A stretch of 64,000 bases of DNA, taken from contig CM060731.1 in the NCBI GenBank assembly GCA_030704615.1, positions 43,152,001 through 43,216,000 on the forward strand. The letters are read 5' to 3'. How positions within the stretch are numbered: position 1 is the first letter of the stretch; the number at the start of each line of letters is the position of its first letter. A program made the position numbers and the translations under genes. Positions 44,100-55,300 of the stretch are shown here, piece after piece. The notes beneath the pieces are model-generated. The model did no database searches and was not told the DNA's origin. It worked only from the letters and a program-made list of their open reading frames with translations. This DNA comes from Takakia lepidozioides (Eukaryota > Streptophyta > Takakiopsida > Takakiales > Takakiaceae).

Positions 44100-45211
44100 C
44101 AGAGCGGCAGTGTGAGAACACGGAGCGCCCATGCAACGCTGCCTTCAATGCCAGTGGGGCCCCTCATTACGACCTCCTAATCAGGCACTAATGTTTATTA
44201 GCAGGAGCGTGGAGGGCACGCGCTCGCTGGTCGTACTGGCACGGCTGGGACCGTCGATGGGTGAGGAGCGAATATGGGACGGTTCGGATGCAATATACCC
44301 TCCATCCGGCGCTCATGACTAGAAAGCTGACACGTGGTGCTACCGTTTCTATTTGCGAGACCAGAGCGCGTGCTCAGCACACACCCATACTCTTCTCTTT
44401 CTCTCGCACACTCTCGTTCTCTCCGAGAGGGTCTTGGATCTAGTGTGGGTGAGGAGGGAGAGCGGCGTGAGGAGCTGGGAAGCTTGGATTGCATTGGAGA
44501 GAGGGGTTTGTCTCGCTTCGGAAAGAGAAGGAGGTTATCTTCTCTGTGGGTCCCTGTCGGCGGTTCTTTCTTTCTTTCTCGTAGTTGGGTTTTCTTGGCT
44601 CAAACTCCGGTGGCTTTGTGAAAGCTTGCCAGAAGTATTCCTAGTTTCCATCCCGTTGGCAAGAGTCTTTATTTCTGGATCTCGTGCCTGGAAGAAGCTA
44701 GGTTCCGTTTGGGGGTGGTTTTTGCGGGCGATAGGCGGCTCTTGATGTGCTCTCACTTGGTTTCTGTGGTTCTGTTATGTCCCTTGGGTCTACGCGTGTA
44801 ATATTTACGGTTATTTCCTTCGGGGGGGCCTGCGGACGTTTCGTTTCAGTTCCTTCTTTCTCTTTCTTGCATTCCATCACGAGTGTGTATCGGCTACTCT
44901 GAAGAGAATCTAAGGTCAGGTAGTTGGAGATAGGTTTATCAACAGTCCTTTTGTGAAATAGAGACGAGAACTGGTACTGAAAGCTACATCCATCTTACTC
45001 CGTTTCAGTGGGGTAACGCGTGCTCATTTGTTCCGAAGGAAAACTATAGCTAGCAGGTCTGTAGGTTGTCATCCTGAGATTTATTCACCTGTATCTATCT
45101 CCAGAAGATTCTGCCTTGTCTGCTCGCACTCCATTCTATCGACACTGTACCCACAGTAAAAGAGGGTTAGCAATTGCAAGACAAGAAGGCGATCAAGTGC
45201 TGTAAGCCAAA
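44100..45211 (+). promoter_or_regulatory. Upstream region and leader of the VIT-type gene
   Basis: A G-box-like CACGTGG is at 44331-44337. The rest is pyrimidine-rich leader-like sequence with no long open frame. The transcript start was not located. Confidence 0.35.
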
Positions 45212-47071
45212 ATGGGGCCATCTATTGCAGATCAGAACATTGGGCTCTCCATCGGGAACCCTCCAGCAAGTGCTAATGTTTTGGAGGCAGGACAAGAGCA
45301 GCCTACCAGTGGCGGTGAGCCCACACTGGACCTGGAAGTCCAAGCCAACGTAGACCCAGTGAGTGGCCCCATCAACAAAATGGATGATGCGGCTCTGCAT
45401 CCGGGGGGCCATATGCACTACTCTCACCGATCACCATGGCTGCGAGCGCTAGTTTTGGGTGCCAATGATGGATTGGTCTCGATCGCTTCTCTGATGTTGG
45501 GGGTGGGGGCTGTGAAGGGTGAAGGGAAGAGTATGGTAGTGAGTGGGCTGGCCGGTCTTGTTGCGGGAGCCTGCAGCATGGCCATCGGGGAGTTCGTTTC
45601 AGTTTTCTCCCAACGTGATACTGAGCTTGCGGACCTCGAGAAGGAGCGCCAGGTAAGATCATACATGATCAGTAAGTTGCGTTTTTCCTTAAACAAGAGC
45701 TGCCAAACGGCTACATGGTCGTGCATGTAGTTACCGAAGTCTTGCCTAATGTACTGGTCTGCAGGCGGACATCTGATTTCACTGTCTGTTGTCCTACTGC
45801 GCCCAGTATCCCTCTGGACCCCTGTACCGAAGAGTCTTATTGTTCGCCCTCTACACAGAGGCTCTCCACCTTAGAGAATGTCTCGAAGTTGACTAGTAAT
45901 TTTATGGTTGTGGTGGCTCGTTGGTGGGTCCCCACATTTGTGCCTTGCTTTCCATTTTTCCTTTGTCCCATAAGCTGTTTGGTCTATGGCAGAAATTTGT
46001 CCCATGGGCCCTGCTGGCCGTGGACGTTAGGAAGTTCTTTGTGTTCTTCTCTGTCACACAAGCACTGTTGCTACTATCATGTTCAAGGGTGCTCAGAGAT
46101 GGCCCGTGTGAGGTATCGATGCCTTCATACACTCAAAGGCCGCTTATGTATAATTTTCGCAACCTGTTCCCTGGTTTATGTGTATCCATGGGTTCATCAG
46201 ACTGATACACACAGTGAGGTAGTTCATAGCCGCGTGGGGAAAGTTCCAATTATAACTGAGTGCAAATGCTGCAGGAGCATCTTAAAGGGCCAGAGGCGGA
46301 GGCACGGGAACTTGAAGAACTCACTCAGATTTATGTCGGAAGAGGGCTCAGCTACTTCCTTGCTAAGCAGGTACTAATCCAGCTACATGGCTTTATAATC
46401 GTGACCAGCTCCTTTTGTGGTTTGTACTCTTCACTTTTTCGCTTTGGACCTCGTTTACCCAGTTTTCTGTGAACCAAAACGTGCAATCAGTAGGACGATG
46501 CGGATCGTTCCTCATTCTGATCTTCTCTACCTTGCGTCGACCATTGCAAGTAGTTGAATGTCTAGCGTTGAAATCTAGGGGCTTTCTACATATTCCAGTT
46601 CCAACAGATAGTAGAGAGAGTTGTACTGTCAAAACAAGAAAATTCCCTCAACTATGCAGTGCTTTTCTCGATGCTCTTGTGGGTTCACACAATTGTCGAT
46701 GTAATATTGTCTACCAGGTGGCAGAAGAAATGACCAGGGTAGACGTCTTGAAGGCTCATGCCCGCGATGAGCTGGGCATCGACTTGGATGAGCTCTCAAA
46801 TCCAAGCCAAGCAGCATTGGCCTCGGCCATCGCCTTCGCATCAGGCGGGGCAGTGCCCCTGTTGGCTGGCTCCTTCATACACGTCTACAGATACAGACTG
46901 GCTTCAATTGTGGTGGCATCCTCCATTGCGCTTGGAGTTTTTGGGGCAATAGGAGCACGTCTTGGGGGTGCAAACCAGTTCAAGGCAGGTTTGCGCGTAT
47001 TGGTAGGGGGATTGCTGGCCATGCTCATCACCTTTGGAATTCTTCGCCTTTTTGGCACAACTGGCCTTTGA
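45212..47071 (+). CDS. CCC1/VIT-family iron (manganese) transporter, about 296 aa
   Basis: The exons 45212-45652, 46275-46370 and 46718-47071 join in phase 0 with GT-AG introns. VIT/CCC1 proteins move Fe2+ or Mn2+ into the vacuole. Family features are LGANDGLVSIASLMLGVGAV (first membrane helix), AGACSMAIGEFVSVFSQRD, the Glu-rich cytosolic stretch AEARELEELTQIYVGRGLS, KAHARDELGID, and the helices AIAFASGGAVPLLAGSF, VVASSIALGVFGAIGARLGG and GGLLAMLITFGILRLFG. The roughly 70-residue N-terminus before the first helix is longer than in many family members and low in complexity. The ATG at 45212 opens the frame. Introns carry no recognised transposon, unlike the neighbours. Plant nodulin-21-like/VTL proteins are the closest remembered group, but substrate cannot be told from sequence alone. 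Confidence 0.92.
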
Positions 47072-49039
47072 TTTTCGCCAGACAGGTCTGTTGTACTAGA
47101 ACACTCTGTGCGAGGATCCCCAAATCTACTTTCTAATATAATGTAGGGAGAAATGTCATGGAAGCACTTCACAAGTGAACTGTTTTCCAGTACTTCTTAT
47201 CTTGCCTTGAGGCATTCCTTTCTCCTACTACCTCATATCTGCTCGAACTCGGTGATCACTTTAACACTGCAAATCTGAGAATTTTGTAAGTGTTATCAGA
47301 GCAGTGACGACAACAAGTCGGGTAGAATGGTTCTACACTCAGTAATGAACTGTAGTAGATATTTAGGCACTTCGTACTTAATTCCATGTACCATACAAGG
47401 GACCTGTTGTTGGAGTCCTCGTTTTGCTGGTGCTACCTTCCGATGTAATGCTCGAGATGTTTGCATGCATGCCGTGTATTCCAGATCAATGTGCAAGTAT
47501 GATCTGAAATGATGAGATTGCAGTACTCTTCCAATTATTCAAACACCCTGTACTCCCCACGTTGCAAATGCGCACGCAGAATGCACGGTATCAAATCAAC
47601 CTGCATGTTAAAGTGCTGCATGCCCAAGTCAAACATCTTCAATCCAACCACTTTAAAAAGCATAAGGAAAACGTGCCCGCCCTGATAACCAAATCCAGTC
47701 AGCTACAGACACCTGACTGATGATGGGCATATGCGGCTTCAACATGCTTGTTGAAGTTTCGTATTGCAGAGTACATTGATTGCTGCTCAACCTTGTGAGT
47801 GTGTGCAGCCGTGTCCATAATTAATGACGAGAAGACAGCAAACTGAGTGATCAATTCACTACTTCGCACTAGAATTTGTGCATGTAGCCGGAATATCTCT
47901 TACTATCAAATGGAAATACTTAAGAACCTGTAGGGGTAAGCTCAACAACCTCTGGGATGAAAGGAAGTATGACAGAACAAGGAAATAGGGCCCTCTTCCC
48001 ATATAGTTCAATACTGAAGATTTCGGAAGGTCGGAAAGTTTACTGCCAGGCATTTCTGAAACTCTTAACGAAAGCCGCAAACGAGGGTCTGATTGGCTGT
48101 CCCTCTGCGTGCTCAAACGCATGCGGAACCGTCCGTATGCCCCCAGAAGAGAGGAAAAGAGCGAGTTTGGGCCGGAAGAGTCTACTAGTGTGAAGAGGAT
48201 CATAGTGAAACTGCATAGCTTTGTGGTAGGACGCCATTGATTTCTAAACGGGGAGTGCCGGCAGATGAGCAAACTCCTTGCCATGCTTGGAGAAAAATTC
48301 AGAGTTGCGCGTAGAGAGAGAGAAGAGAACCAACATACAAAAATTGTAGAGCGACCTGATTGCCAAAGAAGTAAGAGTAACGGGCGATTTTTGCAATCAC
48401 AGTATCCCTAACTCTGCAGAACAAATTTTCACAATCGATATCTCATTTGGAATACAATTTCGTTATGGAAAAGCCCTTGGAGCCTATGCATCTAGCAACT
48501 TACTCTAGGCTTTGCAAATATGAAGCCTAATAAGGGATTCTTCCGTAAGACAGAAAACGAGATGGCTTTTAGTCTCCCCCACGAAATACTCCAGCCCCAC
48601 ATTGCCCTGGCGAGGTGTTTGCGTAAAGGTCCGAATTGCAAGTACATATGAAGAAGCCAGAGACTTCCACACAACGGCAAAGAGACTCTTCTGCCATCTT
48701 TCGAACTACCCTAAGGAGGAGCGGATAACGCATATTCTTTTGTCTGATTAGCAAGACCGACAGCATTTTTCTCGGGAGCTCGTCTGGTGCGGCAGACGTG
48801 GCTTCGAAACAGCCCTGTCGTGGCAACCACATGCTAGAATTCAATCGTGGTGGTCAACTCATACAGACTGAGAAAGCTCAGCGGGTTACCACTATCAGTC
48901 TCTGGCCGTGCGAAGTGAAAAGGAACTCCAGTGTACTCATCCCGATTCCCTTTCTCTCTGTGCATACTGCTCAGGAGAAAACCAAGCTGGGTACAGTCAG
49001 ATCCTATCTTCAGGAGGCGTCTGCTCAGCTCTGAACCTG
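47072..49039. other. Intergenic between the VIT-type and TIMELESS genes
   Basis: The first part is 3' UTR of the iron-transporter gene. Open frames on both strands (for example 48284-47859 on -) resemble no known family, and no RNA gene was seen. Confidence 0.5.
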
Positions 49040-49358
49040 TGACAACTCGGGATCTGCAAAATGCCTCGCTGGGCTATGTGCTGCCGCTGTTTTGTGGGTG
49101 GGCGGGGCCCAAGCACAGAAAGCTCCGGGCAACGGGCAGGATCCGAGAGAAAATGTTTTTCCCGCTCCTGCTCCTCCAGTTCCCGCCAAGGATACGAACT
49201 CGTTGGTGGGTGTGAGGATTCTTCTTCGATGGACAAATGAATCTCTCTACTCCAGCACTTCTCGCTCTACTTGAACTGATTTCGTATTGGGTAAGCACCG
49301 AATTGCAGGGCGGTAGTCTGAGGTGAAAGAGACGGACTGCTACCTTTCAGAGGTTGAG
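49040..49358 (+). promoter_or_regulatory. TIMELESS promoter / leader with two E2F-type sites
   Basis: TTTCCCGC at 49158-49165 is a perfect E2F consensus (TTTSSCGC). TTCCCGCC at 49180-49187 is a near match. Both lie 170-200 bp before the ATG. E2F control is typical of replication genes, which fits TIMELESS. Confidence 0.6.
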
Positions 49359-52300
49359 ATGAATATCGAGAGTTTGACATCCGTTTGTACGTGCCTGGGC
49401 TCTATTCGTGAAGACGAACACGGACGAGAGACATATGTGAAGAATCCCGATTGTCTTGGTATGTCCCCCCCTCTTCCCAAAGAAAGAAATGAAGTGTAAC
49501 GTCCGCGTAAAGCTCAAAGAGTTTAGGGGACCAGAGAAAGCAGGATACAAGAACGAGAAAGAGAGTGGGGCCCTCAAGAACTGATCTGAAATGATACTTT
49601 ATGACGTCTGCGGAAAGCTCAACGAGCTTACGGACAAGAGAAAGCATGAAATGAGAAAGAGAGAGGCCAACCCCCTGCAAGCAGCCCTCCATCAACACTT
49701 CAAAGAAAGAAATGAAATGTACTTTGAAAGAAATAGATTCTGTAGCGTCCACAGAGGGTCCATGGGGATAATGTAGGACAAACCAGAACGAAGTAAGCAA
49801 CTTTACAACGTCCGTAGGATCCTCGAGGGATCATGAGAGGGGGAGAAAGTGAGATCCCTCAGCGGATTCTTGGAGAATGTTACTTTCACAGTATTAAATT
49901 TTCCTTAACCTAATGTGACACCTGAGCCTCTGCATTATGAGGCTCAAGTTTTTGGGTCTGATTTACATTACTTCAAGGCAGATCTAACAACATGCATGTT
50001 GAGGGATGCAATGTTGGCTTGTAAGTTTGAAGTTGGCGTCTTGGTTGGAGTATTTGTGATTGTTAAGGTTCTATGCTGAACTTGAATGCGTGGAAGAAAA
50101 AGAAAGTGGGACGCTTGCACTTTAAGACCAACCCCCAAACCCCCCACCCTCCAGAAGCACAAATCCGTCCAGTCTAGGGCAACTTCCGCTTTTCAATTGT
50201 GTATTTCTTACTTGTGAAAGTGAAGGACGTGACCTTGAGGTGCGGTTCTTGCATAAGAGAAGGAGATGAGTCCCACTTTAGCTATCAGGAAATCTTTCAG
50301 TTTTGTAGATAAACCTCTGGCCTCTGCGGTGTACATTTCTGGGTCTAGGAAGTCTAGAATTAGACTCCTCCAATTTAGATTTTCCAGTGAAATCCACCTA
50401 GAAAGTAATTGAGAGGTTTTAAAGTGCTTTATTGAGATTCCTGATCTCCCACTACACTCCTAGTCAAATTTTAAGATTTGGAACTCCGAATCACTTCGAG
50501 TAATCTGCACAGTTTTTCTTACTAAGCTCTGATATTGAAATCTCCTGGAAATGGGCCTACAAAAATTGACCACTGTACTGACTCGCTTAGCTCAACCAAT
50601 CTCTGCTGCCAATCCTGCCTTTTTCTGTGAAGCTGCTCTGGTAATTCATGATGTTGAGCAAGAGATGACATGGGAGAAGAGGATAGGATGTGTCCTTGAG
50701 ACAATTCTTGCTGTGTGTGTGGAATGGGAAAGGGAGCCAGAAGGGACCCTTATAAATCTAATGAACTATGTTCCAAGCATTAGGTTCTATTTCTTAAACA
50801 CTAGTTTGCAGCCTTGTGCTTTTGGTGCACCAATGGAGCCGATGACTTTACTGCTTGTGGGCTAAGAATTGTGGTTGGGAAAGCCCATCATTGAGCAGAG
50901 GAGAAGACTGAGGTACCAAACCTGCACATGTATCCCACAGGCTTTAAAATGGGGTCCTTTTATAGGAACGCATGTTGACTTGGGTCTGAATCCAAGTTGC
51001 TTACATCCTACTATCAGAAGGAAAAGTTTTCTGAGGGTCCTGTTGTTGTGAAAGGCGGTCCTCAACCAAAGTCGGCAAATCTCTCTTTTGCTCAGTGACC
51101 TCCCTTGCAGCCAGGTTGCCAGTATTGTTGCGGCTGTGTTCCAACTTGTGGTCTGCAATTGTCGCTGTGGGGGTGCTCCCAAAGCTTCATGTTGGATGCT
51201 CATTACTTCTATGTTTGTAAAGCGTTATAAAGCACCATTTCATTTCATTTCATTTGTGACAGGGAATTTGAAACTTATTCAGCGATTTTTAAGGCGTGAT
51301 GACCCTATCGACAGGAACATATTTATGCAGCTTGGCAAATGGAATACCATCCGTCAAGATGTGCTCCCAATTATTATACACTACCGCCACAACTACGACC
51401 TCGTTCTCAATGCAGGTTAGCCTCTCTCCCTTTTTGAAGTTACCGAGCTACTACCTTAGGGTTCTTCAGTTTCAATAACCCGGTTGTGCCCGGTGCATGC
51501 TAGGCTTAGGGGTTCTTCCCGTTGCAGGTTTTCCCACCTACCAGTCTCTATCCGTAAATTGTGGGAGCCCACCCTGAACCGCCCCAATGCCCTCAGAAGA
51601 GAGGGAGGTAAAGGTGCACTTCCGCCCTCCCTGTTGCCCCCAGTGAAGGTGGGGCATAGGTGGTCTTCCCGTTGCTGGTTGCCCCACCTACCTGTTTCTA
51701 TCCGCAGGAATCAACTTCATGATGTGAGAGTCTGACCATCTCATGCAGAATGGATGAACATATTTATTTATTGTTTGCAGTGAAGGTGATGGTGTTTTTG
51801 ACAATGCCAGTGGACCCCACGTCAACCAACATCCCCCAGCAGCTTGAGTACTTGAGGAACTTTAAGGCAGCGGTGTTGGAAGACGATGCCATTGGTGTTG
51901 TTGTTTCCCATCTTCAAGAACCGCTCGAGCATATGGAAAGGTATGAATTTGGTACGAAGGGGTGAGGTATTTCACCATTTGGTGATAATGTGAGTACGAA
52001 TCTGTGAAAGCTGTCCTAGAGCCAAGGCCATCCCATTTGTGAGATTTCATTTTACAAAAGCTGGTCGTGAATCTGACGTTGCATGAGGGATCCTATTAAT
52101 GCAGCACTGTGGTTTTGACAAATATATTTACAGAGAGGAAGTCTTGAGGGGAGGGACGGAGCTTGACTAACAAACTTTGGTTTTCTTTTTGGAATGTACA
52201 GCGGAGCACTGACAGAACTCGATGGAAAGATGTTTCAATTAGTGCTCACGTTGATAAGGAACCTTTTGGCCGTTGACGACACATTCTCTACGTTGACAAG

Positions 52301-55300
52301 AACAGCAGCACTGGCCAATGCCCATGCAGCTTACCTCAAAGATGAGCTCTTAGAGCGTCTGTTCCGAGAAAGTGTGACAGATTTGCTTTTGGCCCTCACA
52401 CAGCATGTGGCTGGCCATCATGGGTTTCTTCGGTATGATAATCTGTTGCTACTTGAAATTATCAATCACCTCTTTTGGGGCCAGCAACCAGAGGTTATTG
52501 CCCGGAGTGGTGACAAGGGTGCTAAGGTAAAATTCCTCTAAGCCCTTTGCGAGATGCTTCGGTGGGTATTGACTTCCAGGGTTGCTAAATCCTCTGAGTT
52601 GGTCTGTGTTCCAAATCAATGTCATCAAGTGTTGGAACCCCTTGCTCTCCTGTCAATGAATAGAATGTACTCATCAAACTTTGTTTGCCGTAGCCTTGTG
52701 GATATAGACCCTGCGCCCAGTTTGGACGGAAACTTAGGAAACACTGTTCTGAGGAGCTCAATCCAGTAGTGGGACTTACCTTGAATGTCAATGAATAGGT
52801 TGTGGATGTAAGCCATCTAATGTGAGTCAAATCCAAATCCCTCCATTTGAAAAACTAAATGTTCTCTTGAATTGTTCACATCTATGCAGAAACCAAATTC
52901 GAGGCCAAGATCTTCAAAGGTACTCGAAGCCTCGATACTCCAAGAGAAAGAGGAAAGAAAAAATCTGAAGTTCGTTGATGTGTCCCGCCATTCAGGCTTC
53001 AGTGGAACCTTTGTTCGAGTTGAGAAGGTATAGCACATCTCTCTCTGTCTTTCTCTAGACGAGTCTCTATGAGCTTTCCGCGGACATTATAAAGCACCAT
53101 TTCGATTCATTTCTACCTTAGACAATCTCTTGACGTTGAATAGTTGTTTTTGGGCTGCCTATTGACAGCCCCACATTCTTTCTTGTATCCTTCTTTCTTT
53201 TGTCCCGTATTCTCTTTGAGTTTTCCTTGGTCACTATAAGGTTTCTTTACATTTCATTTCCTTAGCTTTCCGCAGACGTCATAAAGGACCATTTCATTGA
53301 TTTCTTTGTTTTCTTCCATTTTGTCCCATGAGCTCTATGAGCTTCCCGCGGACATTATAAAGCACCATTTCATTTCATTTCTCTCTCTAGTCCCATATAG
53401 GCTCTTTGATATTTCCACAGACCTTAGGAAGTAACATTTCATTTCATTTCTCCTCACTGGGACGTTGTTTGAAGATTAAACAGAAAAAGGACCATGGAAA
53501 TCTGAATGGTGCTCTCTTTCTTTCGTCATAAAGCACCATTTCATTTCCATTTCATTTCTTTCAGGATGGATCCAGAACATTGCTGACGAAAAACCCATAC
53601 CAGTCACCTTTAGAGAACCTGCTACAGAAGCCAGAAATCAAGCGGGGTTTGGTGAAGCGTGTTGCCCATGATCTCCCCACTCAAGCTCCGTCAAACCTCA
53701 CTGTTTGTGGGCTCCTGAAGAGCTTTGCTGACCAGTTTTTGGCTGGAGGCTACAATTGTAAGTCTGCTCTGCAAATGTCTGGATTTTATTTTTGCTCACT
53801 TTCCTTCTTTCACAATCACTCGAGCAATAGTTTATTTTTGGCTCTGGTTTTGTTTCCTCTCTCATTTTTCTTCCATTTTGTCCCATAAGCTCTGTTCTCC
53901 CATGAGCTTTCCGCAGACGTTATAAAGTACCATTTCATTTCATTTCTGTGTAGTTTCCCATTTTGACAAAAGGCAAGGTTGCCTCCATCCGCCTTCAGGC
54001 CAAATGCAAACAGATATATCTGCGCCAACCCCCACCCAAAAAGTGGCTATTTGACAGCGTTGTCACCCAGGCCGTTGTAAGTTCTGGGCACCTGGTGTCC
54101 CTAGTCTCCTGGTATGAAAAAAATCTGGAACCGTTGCGATCATCTTTTCTCCAAGCAATGCTTTGCGCCAGAGGCACAACTCAATGTCACATCCCATGTG
54201 CAGAGTTTGCAGGCGTGCCACTTCAAACCGAGGCCCTCTTAGGGCTTACAATCTTTCTTACAAGGTTACCAGCCCTTCCACCCAAGGGGCTCGTGGCAAG
54301 AGCCCTCACAACATCTATGAGGCTCAAAACAGCAGGTTCCAAGCACTCCTGGTATGCTCAAGTCTGCAGTTTTTTTGAGCGCAATGGACTCTCTATTGCT
54401 TCGCTATGCCACTAAGTCCAGAAGGGGTGGAAATCACATCCAAACGGGATCGCAACAGACTCATTAGAAGAGAACTTATGGAACTACATGTCAGGAGAAG
54501 TTGGAAGCTACCCAATCTCACAACAAAACTCCATTTCTATCGAGAGACATTCTTGGTTCTCCGTGATGATAGAATCTTGCGGCCCAATTACCTTTCGGCG
54601 CCTTTATCTCCTTCCCTCCTGAGGGCATTGGGGCGGTTCAGGGTGGACTCCCACAATCTACGGATAGAGACTGGTAGATGGGAAACCTGCAACGGGAGGA
54701 CCGCCTATGCCCAGCTTGCACTGGGGCAACCAGGAAATTGAAACTGAAGAACACTTCTTCTTTTATTGTCCTCTATATTATGAGATCCGTGGGAGATTCC
54801 ACTGTCTATTCCGTGGAACTCAAGCTCTCACTGAAGTCTTCCACTATGAGGATCAGAAATGCTTGGCAGCTTACCTGCACGAGGCCTTGACCCTTAGACA
54901 ATCCCTTTAGCAGTAGTTGCTTTTGGGCTGTTTTTTGGCTCTGGTTTTGTTTCCTCCCCCTTATTTTCCCAGTTTGTCCGATAAGCTCTTTGAGCTTTCT
55001 GCGGACAATATAAAGTACCATTTCATTTCTTTTCTTTTCCCATAGGCTCTCTCTCTCGAGGCTGAGCCAAAAGCCCAGGCCCTCCTGAGGCCTAGTTTTT
55101 GGGCAAACCACACACAGCAGATTGATGCTTGTGTGAAGGGATTTCTAGAGGATATCTGGAAAACCCGGATTAATTCTTTATATGAAGGTAAGTCTTACTA
55201 CCAACGTCAGCCCCTGACAGAGGTAGGTTCTGTCCCTTTTGTTCCCGCTCAAACTGGGCGCGGGGTCAATGGCCACAAGGCTACGGCAAACAACGTCTTA

